Below, piece after piece: positions 54,983-64,000 of a stretch of 64,000 bases of DNA. The position numbers were made by a program, and so were the translations under genes. This stretch comes from Spirosoma arboris (lineage in GTDB: Bacteria; Bacteroidota; Bacteroidia; Cytophagales; Spirosomataceae), in assembly GCF_009754945.1 (NCBI RefSeq), contig NZ_WPIN01000002.1:558001-622000 (forward strand), read 5' to 3'. Position 1 is the stretch's first letter, and the number at the start of each line of letters is the position of its first letter. The notes beneath the pieces were generated by a model. That model worked only from the letters and a program-made list of their open reading frames with translations, searched no databases and was not told where the DNA came from.

Positions 54983-57900
54983 TCACTTAAGTAGTAATGG
55001 TTTAAATACTTGCAATCCAGCTCCGTTTCGGGCCACGACAATTAATGGACCCTGCGCTGTTCGAATTGGCCGAATGTCACGAATTTCGCCATTAAGCAGA
55101 AATCCACAATCTACCGGCGACAAAGACGTAAACGTACCTTTACCGTCATTGCGCAATACCAGTCCATAACTGGCATCGTAACGTCCCTGATAGGTACTCA
55201 CCCCGTAGAAATTACCGCCACCTAGTACATCAAGGTCACCATCATGGTCAATATCAATGGCTTGCAGGGCAAATAATTTCGAGACCTGAGCCATCATTGG
55301 CAGTTCATGTACAATGAACTTACCATTTTGATTTTCCAGATATACTGACGCGAATTGGTTAACGGCAAATTCGTCAGCTCCTTTCAGCTCCTCACCTTTC
55401 AGTACTTCCTCTAGCGGCTTTCCGGCAAAGGACACATAGTCGGTGAATCGTTTGTTAATAATACTCGGTATCTGCTTACCCAACTCATCCTTAAAGGCCA
55501 GTGGATACCATTCTTTACCCCGATTGTAAGCGATAATCTGCTCAGAGGTCTGGTTCTTATCCACATCTTTCACCCACATCCGTAATTGCGAATCGGGTGT
55601 TTTACGAAACTTGGTATTTGTACCCATATTGCCCGCTATCAGATCAATGTCACCATCATGGTCGAAATCAGCAGCGATGATCCGTTGGTAAAACCCACTC
55701 AATGGTGTTTCGTCAGTCGTGATGGGTTTGACTTCGGCAAACTTGCCATTGTCGTTGGCAAAAATTCGTACCGGCATCCAGTCTCCTGCCAGAATTAAAT
55801 CGAGGTCTTTATCGCCATCATAATCAGCCCAGACAGCATCGGTAATCATACCCGCTTTTCGCAGTCCGTCGGCACGCATCTCGGTTTGATCGGAGAAATT
55901 TCCCTTTCCATCATTGATCAACAGATACGAATTCGGCGACTTTCCATAGCCAAACCCTACGACCCGACCGCCAACAAATAAGTCGAGGTCGCCATCTTTA
56001 TCAATGTCTTGAGGACGAACACAGCTCTTGTTGTCATACATGGCAGGTAATGCATTGACCGATCGACTGAAATTACCGCGTCCATCATTCAGGTAAAGTC
56101 GGTCGAACTGCTCCGGCATTTTGTCGTAGAACTCGTTACCGCCCGATACAACGTATAGATCCAGATCCTTATCGCCATCGGCATCGAAGAAAGCAGCATC
56201 TACGTCTTCATAGGTAGAGTCTTTAACGAAATCTGGCTGAATGGCAGGCTTAAACTTCCCATCAGCCTGTTGTAGCAGTAAACTTCCCGCCTTCCATTTA
56301 GCACCTCCAGCATATATATCCTCTAACCCATCGCCATTCACATCCCCTACGGCTAAATGCGGCCCTTCTGTCGATACCTGGAAAGGCATTAATGGCTCGC
56401 GCACATAATCGAAATATTCTTTATTTTCCTGATGCTTGTAAGGAATCGAATCAGCCGTTGTAACATCAGCGAAAAGCGGATGCATAGCAGGAGTCGTATA
56501 GCGATAATTCGTGCCGTCAAGTTGAGCATCCGCTTGCTTTAATGTAAGCGACTGATTGGTTTTTACTTTGGTGCGGATCTCCATCCGCTGGTTTGGCCAG
56601 ATTACGATCAGGGAATCAATTATATCTCGCTTACCCAAGCCAAACAGTAATTCTGGTGCCACCGACGATTCGAAACCCCGTGTTGGCATCAATTGCTGTA
56701 CTTGCAGGCTATCACCATGCGCGCCGTATTTAATGATTACCTTACCTCCTACCCCAAATGTATTTGGTGCATCACCTTTTAGTTTAACGGTCAGGTGTTT
56801 ATTATCTGGAAAGATCGTGTTGGCATCATTCCGATAGAGGCCAGCGGGGTCGTCGATATTGTTCGTAATCAGATCCAGGTCGCCATCGTTGTCGAGGTCG
56901 GCATAAGCCGCTCCATTGGAGTAATTGAGCGCTGTGAATCCCCAGGCAGTCGATTTATCATCGAAACGTAGCGATGATGTGCCACGATACATATAATTAT
57001 GAGCCTTGCCTTCCGGCATTAATTTAATAGCCCGATCATCAAGCGACTTTGACGTTTCCATCGCATACCGAAGCGAATCATCAGCCGCAAATTTCACATA
57101 GTCGAGGTTATTTGGTCGGTGTACAATGCCATTCGAAATAAATAGGTCTTTTATACCGTCGTTATCGTAGTCGGCCAGCAATGGCGACCAACTCCAGTCG
57201 GTAGCTGCTACTCCCGCCATGGCTCCAATGTCCATAAACTTCTTACCGGAGAGACTCAATTGAAGGCAATTCCGGCTGTATTGATTCATATAACCATAAG
57301 CCAGCTTATACAGATAGATATCTAGTGGATCTTCTCCCAGCGATGACTTTTCAATAGTTTCCTCTTCGGGATACATATCGAGGGTAACTACATCAGCAAA
57401 GCCATCATTATTGATATCGCCGATGTCGTTTCCCATTGAAAATCGGCTGACATGCTGAAACGCTTTCTTTACACTCTCTGTAAAGCTACCGTTGTGGTTA
57501 TTGATATAGTAGTAATCGTCTTCGTGAAAATCGTTTGATATATAGAGGTCTTCCCAGCCATCATTGTTCAGGTCGGCCACCGAAATGCCTAAGCCGTAGC
57601 CCATTGCAGCACCGAAAATGCCAGCCGTTTCACTTACATTAACGAAACGCTTAGAGGTTGGAGCTGGCGTTTGTACCTTGCTACCTACGCCCTGTTCCAC
57701 GGTCATATTCTTAAACAGATAATCACCAGACTCGTTATGGCGAAGACTGCGGGCTGTTACACGGTCATAACTACGTGAGGTATGTACGGCATGATTAAGT
57801 AGATAACAGTCTAAATCGCCGTCGTGGTCATAATCGAAAAAGGCAGCCTGCGTCGAGAAACCTGTAAAATCCAGTCCATAGTCTCCTGCTTTTTCGCTGA

Positions 57901-58366
57901 AGGTTCCGTCGCCATTATTAATGTACAGTTCATTTGCGCCCTCTAAACCCCGAAAATTACCCACGGCACAAACGTAAATATCCAGAAAGCCATCGCCATT
58001 GACATCCGCCATTGTAGAGCCCGTTTGCCAATCTGAAAATCCCGCGACACCTGCCTTTTCGGTAATGTCTTCGAATTTAAAATTGCCTTTGTTGAGGTAA
58101 AGCTTGTTCTTACCCTGATTTGACACAAAGTATAAATCAGTTAGGCCATCATTGTTTATATCCCCCGCAGAAACACCCCCACCATTATAAAAATAGAGGT
58201 AATCCAGTATATTAATTTTTTCGGTTGGAACAAGGTGGTTAACAAAACCAACGCCTGTTTGCGTAGAATCGAGTGTTTGAAATAGCTGTTTCTCAGACTT
58301 GAATGAGTTGCAACCTACCAACACCAACAGACCAGCAGTCAGAACTAAAGCAATAAACTTCACCAT
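54983..58366 (-). CDS. FG-GAP/VCBS repeat ASPIC/UnbV lipoprotein (copy B)
   Basis: Surface lipoprotein of 1127 residues (lipobox LVLVGC, Cys19). It has many FG-GAP repeats with calcium-binding DxDxDGxxD loops (for example DINNDGLTD, DYDHDGDLD, DIDKDGDLD, DFDHDGDID), which fold into beta-propellers. One central ASPIC/UnbV domain lies near residue 510-600, marked by PTRGFESSVAPELLFGLG and DSLIVIWPNQ. The function in Bacteroidota is not established; such proteins often accompany SusC/D pairs. It is a paralogue of the next gene upstream, from which it is separated by a 35-bp inverted repeat. Confidence 0.9.
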   Translation of the reverse strand: MVKFIALVLTAGLLVLVGCNSFKSEKQLFQTLDSTQTGVGFVNHLVPTEKINILDYLYFYNGGGVSAGDINNDGLTDLYFVSNQGKNKLYLNKGNFKFEDITEKAGVAGFSDWQTGSTMADVNGDGFLDIYVCAVGNFRGLEGANELYINNGDGTFSEKAGDYGLDFTGFSTQAAFFDYDHDGDLDCYLLNHAVHTSRSYDRVTARSLRHNESGDYLFKNMTVEQGVGSKVQTPAPTSKRFVNVSETAGIFGAAMGYGLGISVADLNNDGWEDLYISNDFHEDDYYYINNHNGSFTESVKKAFQHVSRFSMGNDIGDINNDGFADVVTLDMYPEEETIEKSSLGEDPLDIYLYKLAYGYMNQYSRNCLQLSLSGKKFMDIGAMAGVAATDWSWSPLLADYDNDGIKDLFISNGIVHRPNNLDYVKFAADDSLRYAMETSKSLDDRAIKLMPEGKAHNYMYRGTSSLRFDDKSTAWGFTALNYSNGAAYADLDNDGDLDLITNNIDDPAGLYRNDANTIFPDNKHLTVKLKGDAPNTFGVGGKVIIKYGAHGDSLQVQQLMPTRGFESSVAPELLFGLGKRDIIDSLIVIWPNQRMEIRTKVKTNQSLTLKQADAQLDGTNYRYTTPAMHPLFADVTTADSIPYKHQENKEYFDYVREPLMPFQVSTEGPHLAVGDVNGDGLEDIYAGGAKWKAGSLLLQQADGKFKPAIQPDFVKDSTYEDVDAAFFDADGDKDLDLYVVSGGNEFYDKMPEQFDRLYLNDGRGNFSRSVNALPAMYDNKSCVRPQDIDKDGDLDLFVGGRVVGFGYGKSPNSYLLINDGKGNFSDQTEMRADGLRKAGMITDAVWADYDGDKDLDLILAGDWMPVRIFANDNGKFAEVKPITTDETPLSGFYQRIIAADFDHDGDIDLIAGNMGTNTKFRKTPDSQLRMWVKDVDKNQTSEQIIAYNRGKEWYPLAFKDELGKQIPSIINKRFTDYVSFAGKPLEEVLKGEELKGADEFAVNQFASVYLENQNGKFIVHELPMMAQVSKLFALQAIDIDHDGDLDVLGGGNFYGVSTYQGRYDASYGLVLRNDGKGTFTSLSPVDCGFLLNGEIRDIRPIRTAQGPLIVVARNGAGLQVFKPLLLK

Positions 58367-58386
58367 AATAAATGATGAACGGTGAA

Positions 58387-58472
58387 TGAAGTATGATGTA
58401 TAATGTATGATATATGAGGTATTGCTTTCGTGTCAACTACCTCATATATCATACATTATACATCATACTTCA
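58387..58472. repeat. 35-bp perfect inverted repeat of GTATGATGTATAATG type
   Basis: The arms 58387-58421 and 58438-58472 are exactly complementary over 35 bp, with a 16-base loop. The arm is a reiteration of TATGATGTATAATGTATGATATATGA-like units. It fills the gap between the two ASPIC lipoprotein genes, 3' of the upstream one. Confidence 0.85.
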
Positions 58473-58485
58473 AACCCCATTCTAT

Positions 58486-61400
58486 TTACTTGTTAATAAG
58501 ATTAAAAACCTGTACCCAGTCGTTATTTTTTGCAAGAATGAGTTGCCCCTGCGCGAGTCGCGCCATACGACGAACCTGCCCTCGGACAAAGAAACCCGAC
58601 ATGGCCGGATTGATCGATTCATAAGCCATACGACCATCAGCTGCTTTGCCTCTGTTACGTAACACAACGCCATAACTGGCATCGTAGCGACCAAGTTCGG
58701 GCAGCACATCTAAGAAATTTCCTGTCAATACGAGATCAGTACGACCGTCGTGATCATAATCGGTAAACACAACACCACACACAGGCGATAGCTGAGCATC
58801 GGTAGGGAGTGGTTGAAAGGTTAAACTTCCTTTACCCGTATTGAGCAGAATAGCCGTTTCTCCCATAAACGACTGTTTAACAACCGCCTGCTTTAACTGG
58901 TCTTCGTCCAGGATTTCATTGATTTTTTTGCCCGCATAATCCCCAAACTTTATGAATTTTTTCTTGATACTAGGCATGTCCTTCTGGAGGTCATTTTTCA
59001 ATACCATTGGGTAGAGTTCACCGGTTTCATCGGCACAATTTATGATTTGCTCAACAGTCCCGTTATGATCAAAATCACCCACGTAAATTTCAGCTGGGGT
59101 AGTTTGCGTAGCGCGAATGCGCGAATTGAGACCTAAGTTTCCTACCACTAAATCCAGGTCGCCATCTCCATCGGCATCACCTGCTTTTACACAATTCCAC
59201 CAACCATTCGTTTTTATAGGATTTCCCTGCGTATCCTTAATTGTTAATTCTGGATTCTGAGTCAGTTTACCCCGTTTGTTTTCGAATACTCTAATTGGCT
59301 CCCAATCGCCCACAACAATTAACTCAGGGTATTTATCACCGGTAAGATCAGCCCAGGTTGCGCCTGTCACCATGCCTAATTGATCAACATCAGCCAGGAA
59401 GCGTTTAGTGTAGTTTTTAAAATTACCCGTACCATCGTTTGTGAGTAGGTAGCTAGCCGGATTACGCCCATATTGACTCGGAATCAGTCGGGAGCCAACG
59501 AACAAGTCAAGATCTCCATCCTGATCAAAATCAGCAGCTGCCACACATGAGCCACTGGCTTTCAGGTTAGGCAGGCCAGTTTCGGAGCGTGTGAATACTC
59601 CCTTACCATCGTTCAAGTAGAGTCGGTCTAACAATTCTTCCGACTCGGCACTGAATTCGTTACTGCCCGAAACCACATATAAATCCAAATCCTTATCGCC
59701 ATCGGCATCGAAAAAAACAGCATCTACCGCTTCAGAAATTGTATCCTGCTTCATGATGGCGGGCGTTTTGTCGGCAAACCGGCCAGCAGGTTGTTGTATA
59801 AATAAATGAGCGGGTTGTCCACTGGCACCGCCCAGGAACACATCATCCAACCCATCACCATTTACATCACCTGTTGCCAAAGCAGGGCCTTGTGTCGAGA
59901 GTTGTTGTTTTAATAAAGCATCCCGATTGTAATCGACAAAGGCACTTTCTTTGTGTAGATAATTCAGGCCCGATGCCGCTGTATTGTCCCGAAAAATCGG
60001 TGCCTGTGTATTAATTGATGGCTTCCATAACTGCTTTGCATCCGACCAGCGAAGTGCCAGCAATTGATTTGCTTTGGGCTGGTATAACGTCTGCATTTTA
60101 TCATCTGGCCAAATCACTACGAGTGAGTCAATCTGAGGTTTTTCACCCAATCCAAATACCAGATTGAGGTCAACTGATGACTCAAAGCCTCGGTTTGGCA
60201 TCTGCTGTAATAATTGCATTTGGCCAGGTTGATAAACAAATACCCGTGCGCCAATGGCATTTCGATTCAGTCCGACACCTTCTAGCTTTATTTTCAGGTA
60301 GTTCGCATTGTGTTTCTCGCTTGATGTGTTCTGGTAAATGGCAACAAGCGCATTGGCATTATTCACAACTAGATCCAGATCGCCATCATTATCTAAATCT
60401 CCGTAGGCAGCTCCGTTCGAAAAGTCTGGTTCAGCCAGCCCCCAGTCAACAGCCTTATTGGTAAAATGGAGATTGCCATCGTTGTGAAACGCATAATTCG
60501 GAATGGCCTCCGAAGGTGTTTTATCCAAAAACTCTTTGAAGTTAAATGCCCGTTGTCGGGCCATCTGCGCCATATTCTCACCGTCGGCCATGAAGTTTAC
60601 GAAGTCCTGATCGGTTACGTCTTTGGCAATGCCATTCGCAACGAATATATCCTTCTTACCATCATTGTCCATGTCGAAAATCAGAGCGCCCCAACTCCAG
60701 TCCGTAGCATGCACCCCCGAGAAGCGAGCGATGTCGCTAAATGTTGGCAAGCCATTATTACCGGGCTGGTTTCCCTGATTCAGGTGCAGCATATTTTGCA
60801 TGTACTGGTAATGGAAATCTCGGCCAACCTTAATCTGCTCCAGGTCGTGCCCTTCATAACTAGAATTTCTCTTTAATCGCCGATCATTACCGGGAAGCAT
60901 GTCAGTTATGAAAATATCGAGCTTGCCATCATTGTTGACATCGGCAACATCAGCCCCCATCGATGAGAGGCTTGTATGCGGCATCGATTCCTTTATCGAT
61001 TCCCGAAATGTCCCATCATGGTTATTGATATAGAGATAATCTCGTTCGTAAAAATCGTTGGAAATATAGATGTCTGGCCAGTTATCTTCATTTACATCAC
61101 CAATCGTGATACCTAATCCGAAGCCAATAAGACTGCCATAGATGCCTGCCTTCTCCGATACGTCCTCGAAAACTGGTGATGCAGTTGCTGTTTTTTCACC
61201 TTTTTGCCGAACGTCGGCTTGGCCTTTCGCTCGTTCGCTCATTAAATTTTTGAACAACTTATGCCCACCCAACGAGTCGCGCTGGGCGCGTAAGTTTGCA
61301 TAAGCCAGTCGCCCAACGGGCATGAAGCTATTATTGAGCAAATACATGTCTAAATCGCCATCGCGATCGTAATCGAAAAAAGCCGCATGAGTTGAGTACC

Positions 61401-61932
61401 CCCGATCGGCCAAACCATATTCAGCCGCACGCTCAGTAAAGGTTGGGATACCGTTTGCATCGTTGCCATTGTTAATAAAAAGCTCATTGGCACGGTCATC
61501 TCCATCACGATTCCCTGCATTGCAAACGTACAGATCAAGTCGTCCATCACCGTTTATATCGGCAAAAGTTGCCCCGGTACTCCAGGCGTGCTTGCCCCCT
61601 ACGCCAGCTTTGGTTGTAACGTCATCAAACTGTATTTCACCCTGTCCAGCAACAGTCCGATTCAGATAGAGTTTATTCTCGCCCATATTGGCGATCAATA
61701 ATACATCCGACAAACCATCATTATTCACATCACCGATGGCCACGCCCCCACCATTGTAAAAATTCCGGTAATTAAAGATATTGAAATCCTTATCGTCGGT
61801 AACAGTATTGACAAAATTGACATGGGTTTCATCGGGCGACAATTTCTGAAACAACGCATCAGAAGACGTCTGCTGTTTTGACTGGCAACTAGCGAATAGG
61901 CCAATAGCCAGAACGATTAATGGGATACGCAT
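58486..61932 (-). CDS. FG-GAP/VCBS repeat ASPIC/UnbV lipoprotein (copy A)
   Basis: Lipoprotein of 1148 residues from ATG 61932 (lipobox GLFASC, Cys16; a GTG at 61944 would add four residues). Calcium-binding FG-GAP repeats recur throughout (for example DVNNDGLSD, DYDRDGDLD, DFDQDGDLD, DADGDGDLD), with an ASPIC/UnbV domain at about residues 500-590 (PNRGFESSVDLNLVFGLG, DSLVVIWPDD). It shares the order of all blocks with copy B, so the two arose by duplication. It follows susD, from which a terminator hairpin separates it, and has its own -7 box upstream. Confidence 0.9.
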   Translation of the reverse strand: MRIPLIVLAIGLFASCQSKQQTSSDALFQKLSPDETHVNFVNTVTDDKDFNIFNYRNFYNGGGVAIGDVNNDGLSDVLLIANMGENKLYLNRTVAGQGEIQFDDVTTKAGVGGKHAWSTGATFADINGDGRLDLYVCNAGNRDGDDRANELFINNGNDANGIPTFTERAAEYGLADRGYSTHAAFFDYDRDGDLDMYLLNNSFMPVGRLAYANLRAQRDSLGGHKLFKNLMSERAKGQADVRQKGEKTATASPVFEDVSEKAGIYGSLIGFGLGITIGDVNEDNWPDIYISNDFYERDYLYINNHDGTFRESIKESMPHTSLSSMGADVADVNNDGKLDIFITDMLPGNDRRLKRNSSYEGHDLEQIKVGRDFHYQYMQNMLHLNQGNQPGNNGLPTFSDIARFSGVHATDWSWGALIFDMDNDGKKDIFVANGIAKDVTDQDFVNFMADGENMAQMARQRAFNFKEFLDKTPSEAIPNYAFHNDGNLHFTNKAVDWGLAEPDFSNGAAYGDLDNDGDLDLVVNNANALVAIYQNTSSEKHNANYLKIKLEGVGLNRNAIGARVFVYQPGQMQLLQQMPNRGFESSVDLNLVFGLGEKPQIDSLVVIWPDDKMQTLYQPKANQLLALRWSDAKQLWKPSINTQAPIFRDNTAASGLNYLHKESAFVDYNRDALLKQQLSTQGPALATGDVNGDGLDDVFLGGASGQPAHLFIQQPAGRFADKTPAIMKQDTISEAVDAVFFDADGDKDLDLYVVSGSNEFSAESEELLDRLYLNDGKGVFTRSETGLPNLKASGSCVAAADFDQDGDLDLFVGSRLIPSQYGRNPASYLLTNDGTGNFKNYTKRFLADVDQLGMVTGATWADLTGDKYPELIVVGDWEPIRVFENKRGKLTQNPELTIKDTQGNPIKTNGWWNCVKAGDADGDGDLDLVVGNLGLNSRIRATQTTPAEIYVGDFDHNGTVEQIINCADETGELYPMVLKNDLQKDMPSIKKKFIKFGDYAGKKINEILDEDQLKQAVVKQSFMGETAILLNTGKGSLTFQPLPTDAQLSPVCGVVFTDYDHDGRTDLVLTGNFLDVLPELGRYDASYGVVLRNRGKAADGRMAYESINPAMSGFFVRGQVRRMARLAQGQLILAKNNDWVQVFNLINK

Positions 61933-62016
61933 TAGTACAAGCACGTGAAAAACAAATCGTATTCGAAAGAGAAGATCCCCGAAATAGTTAAGACGATTTT
62001 AGTTTTTAAGGGACTA

Positions 62017-62024
62017 CAAATGTA
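62017..62024 (-). promoter_or_regulatory. -7 box TACATTTG before lipoprotein copy A
   Basis: The complement of 62017-62024 matches TAnnTTTG, 85 bases before ATG 61932. It suggests transcription independent of susCD. Confidence 0.45.
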
Positions 62025-62088
62025 AGGAATTATGAAGGTTGATTAGGTATTTTCTACCAATTAATTGGCTTTTAATCAGACACTAAAA

Positions 62089-62122
62089 CAAAAGAGCAAG
62101 CCCAGATGAGCCTGCTCTTTTG
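62089..62122 (-). terminator. Rho-independent terminator after susD
   Basis: CAAAAGAGCA and TGCTCTTTTG are exactly complementary around a 14-base loop, with a U-rich tail on the minus strand. It lies 20 bp after the susD stop codon. Confidence 0.8.
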
Positions 62123-62141
62123 CCTAAAATTAACAGGTTAA

Positions 62142-63617
62142 TTAATAACCTGGATTTTGCTTTAGGTTTGGATTCAACGACAACTGATCCTTTGGAATTG
62201 GATACAATTGACGGAAATCGGCCGAAGCAGGCTTAAAGCGCCATGCTTTTGTGTACTGTCCGAAACGAATCAGATCCTGACGACGATGTTGTTCCCACGC
62301 CAATTCACGACCACGTTCAGCAAGTAACTCATCCGCAGTAATAGTTGTGTAATCTGGCATACCAGCCCGTTTACGGACAATATTCAAATCAGGCAACGCA
62401 TCAGCGATATTACCTAAGCGGAAGTTAGCTTCGGCCCGCATCATATATACGTCAGCTAAACGATAGATAACAAAATCGTTATCCTGATCGGTATAGGTAT
62501 TGTTTTTCTGAATCTCGTATTTCTGACTACGTGCTCCAGCTAGTCGACCAAACGCACCAGCATCAAACACGAACGATTCCACTTCAGGACGGAACACCAT
62601 GTCTAGGGCGTCATCTTTTAATGGCGTACCATCGGCTTTGTATTGCTGACCAACGATCCATTGCTTTTTGCGCAGATCCTTATCGTCAAACGAATTATAA
62701 AACTCCGTTACCGTAGCCCAGCCATTCCAAGGCGCTGTACCAATGTTGTAGGTCAATTGGCTCAGGTAGTGAAGCGTTTTCATTTGTACGTTAAATCCTG
62801 TCCGCTTCGACTTATCGAACGGAGTCGACAGAATCGACTCTGGAGAGTTCTGATTTTGGGTAGTGAAGTTACTCAGGTAATCACCGGCAATCTGGAATTT
62901 ACCTGATTTGATGATGTTTGTGCAACGCGTAATCGCATCAGCCCAACGGGGTGTACCTGTATATACTTGCGCGTTCAGGTACAATTTTGCCAGAATCATG
63001 TCGACCACATATTTATTCATGCGACCATAATAAGCACCACCCGCTACATCACTTAGACTCGGATAAACCGCCAGCAGTTCTTTTTCAACCCAGGCAAATA
63101 CGTCAGCCCGGCTACTCTGTTTTGGAGTAGCAGCACCTACCGCATCAGAGATGATTACGTTGCCAAACATGTCCATGGCTTCGTAATGGAAGAACGCCCG
63201 CAAGGCACGTAATTCAGCCTTTGTATTGGCATCCGTAATGGTACCTAACTGCTGGTTGATACTGGTGATATTGTTATAGCACCAGGTCCAGGGGCCATTG
63301 AACTGACCATTATCCGTAATAGGGTCCCAGGTATGCGTATATAACCGTTTCCAGTTATCACCATCTTTCCAGTCACCACCCCGGGTAGGAACAATCTGTT
63401 CATCCGTAGTGGTATTCAGGTTAGATAAAGCACCATAATAGTCACCAAGCCCATTATAAAGAGGTCCAATCAAAGCTGCTTGCTGACCAGCTGTGCTACC
63501 GAATGTACCGCTAGTTGGAATAACGTCATAGGTCGTCTCCGTCAAATCGGTACAGGCTTGGCCTGTCAGCAACAGCGCTGAACAGCCCAGAACCAATTTC
63601 ATGTTTATTTGTTTCAT
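62142..63617 (-). CDS. SusD/RagB-family nutrient-binding outer-membrane lipoprotein
   Basis: Surface lipoprotein that binds glycans or other nutrients and caps the SusC channel. The 491 residues carry the lipobox TGQAC (Cys22) after the signal, the N-terminal SusD-like domain with TPR-type helices (about 60-250), and the C-terminal DNDFVIYRLADVYMMRAEANFRLG block and the NPNLKQNPGY end of the RagB/SusD family. It directly follows the susC gene on the same strand, so the pair forms the usual transporter. The substrate is not evident; GH65 in the same locus hints at an alpha-glucan. Confidence 0.96.
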   Translation of the reverse strand: MKQINMKLVLGCSALLLTGQACTDLTETTYDVIPTSGTFGSTAGQQAALIGPLYNGLGDYYGALSNLNTTTDEQIVPTRGGDWKDGDNWKRLYTHTWDPITDNGQFNGPWTWCYNNITSINQQLGTITDANTKAELRALRAFFHYEAMDMFGNVIISDAVGAATPKQSSRADVFAWVEKELLAVYPSLSDVAGGAYYGRMNKYVVDMILAKLYLNAQVYTGTPRWADAITRCTNIIKSGKFQIAGDYLSNFTTQNQNSPESILSTPFDKSKRTGFNVQMKTLHYLSQLTYNIGTAPWNGWATVTEFYNSFDDKDLRKKQWIVGQQYKADGTPLKDDALDMVFRPEVESFVFDAGAFGRLAGARSQKYEIQKNNTYTDQDNDFVIYRLADVYMMRAEANFRLGNIADALPDLNIVRKRAGMPDYTTITADELLAERGRELAWEQHRRQDLIRFGQYTKAWRFKPASADFRQLYPIPKDQLSLNPNLKQNPGY

Positions 63618-63693
63618 AGAAGTTTTTGATAATTAACCAGTTACAGCGCTAGCGTTCCATGTTATACTAACGATGCGCTAACTAATACAGTTT

Positions 63694-63734
63694 TCACAAA
63701 CCGAATATTTTTTTGTACAATACTCGGTTTGTGA
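63694..63734. repeat. Inverted repeat between susC and susD
   Basis: TCACAAACCGA and TCGGTTTGTGA are exactly complementary over 11 bp, extended by a TATT/AATA pairing. It lies in the 129-bp gap between the susC stop codon and the susD start. Confidence 0.7.
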
Positions 63735-63746
63735 CGTAAAACCAGT

Positions 63747-64000
63747 TTAGAAGGTCAGATTAAGGCCTAACTGGAACGTACGGGTTTTTGGATAAATACC
63801 ACTGTAATCAACACCAACCGAATTCGGCTGTTGTAAGATCTGGCTACCGTTTGTTTGTAAGTCAGCTTTTACCTGCAACTCTGGATCAATCCCTTTGTAT
63901 TTGGTAATGATGAACAGGTTATTACCGCCTAAGTATACACGTGCATTAGTGATATACTTGCTTGCAGGCAGTGGGATATTATAGCCAATCTGCCAGTTGT
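63747..64000 (-). CDS. SusC/RagA-family TonB-dependent outer-membrane transporter (C-terminal part)
   Basis: Only the last 84 codons are inside the window; the gene continues beyond 64000. The C-terminal barrel strands are clear: ARVYLGGNNLFIITKYKG, then GIDPE, and the final KTRTFQLGLNLTF with terminal Phe, the recognition signal for outer-membrane barrel insertion. The stop codon is at 63747-63749. SusC forms the TonB-driven channel with SusD, whose gene starts 129 bp downstream. Confidence 0.95.
   Translation of the reverse strand, partial: NWQIGYNIPLPASKYITNARVYLGGNNLFIITKYKGIDPELQVKADLQTNGSQILQQPNSVGVDYSGIYPKTRTFQLGLNLTF

Noticed and set aside
58430..58662. Small open frames between the two ASPIC genes
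   Set aside because: They lie in the 35-bp inverted repeat and its flank or opposite the lipoprotein coding sequence, and look like chance frames.

Overview
The window looks like a chromosomal segment of a Bacteroidota bacterium, most likely order Cytophagales and close to Spirosoma. The evidence is a SusC/SusD pair, ASPIC/UnbV FG-GAP lipoproteins, a RecA and an alpha-ketoglutarate dehydrogenase of Bacteroidota type, -7 promoter boxes of the form TAnnTTTG, and weak Shine-Dalgarno signals. The genus is inferred from protein style alone. I see no rRNA, tRNA, CRISPR array, prophage or classical insertion sequence. The one recognisable mobile family is a REP-associated tyrosine transposase (RAYT) with its own REP hairpins (34776-35640).

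Layout. 1-4454: a PAS histidine kinase cut by the window edge, an ECF sigma factor, a small heat-shock protein, hemC and a GNAT acetyltransferase. 4569-17125: a region rich in signalling genes. It holds a permease with a His/Glu-rich loop, a receiver-cyclase fused protein and a single-domain receiver (overlapping genes), a divergent Pycsar-effector-type (DUF5706) membrane protein, a CotH-like secreted protein, an S9-type peptidase, and a three-gene unit of two near-duplicate histidine kinases behind a transporter-HEAT-cyclic-nucleotide-binding fusion. 17559-22064: odhA and odhB (2-oxoglutarate dehydrogenase E1 and E2). 22153-28661: a carbohydrate or uronate catabolic set (MFS transporter, Tat-exported Gfo/Idh oxidoreductase, SDR, old-yellow-enzyme-like reductase, GH88-like hydrolase). 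28812-43314: housekeeping genes gpmI, LMW phosphatase, ftsB/divIC, eno, recA, gltA, a secreted amidohydrolase, uvrA and nrdB. 43416-49360: two methyltransferases, a GT2 glycosyltransferase, recX, a secreted nucleoside hydrolase, a glutathionylspermidine-synthase-like ligase and a DoxX-like protein. 49861-64000: a TetR regulator, then a Sus-type locus read leftward: susC (partial), susD, two giant FG-GAP/ASPIC lipoproteins, a vanadium-haloperoxidase/PAP2 lipoprotein, a secreted protein and a GH65 enzyme.

How the parts may work together. The most interesting hypothesis is a cAMP circuit around 5.9-17.1 kb. The cyclase carries the Lys/Thr substrate-specificity pair of class IIIb adenylate cyclases and all the catalytic residues I looked for. 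Divergent from it is a Pycsar-effector-family membrane protein. Six kilobases away is a fusion protein with a canonical phosphate-binding cassette for a cyclic nucleotide, in an operon with two histidine kinases. The second theme is non-coding. Nearly every intergenic gap from 4.4 to 58.5 kb holds a different inverted repeat with arms of about 16-40 bp, often perfect, built of short reiterated words. Several touch or contain stop codons, and one supplies the last residues of a protein. They probably act as bidirectional terminators, but they look like families of small mobile hairpins.
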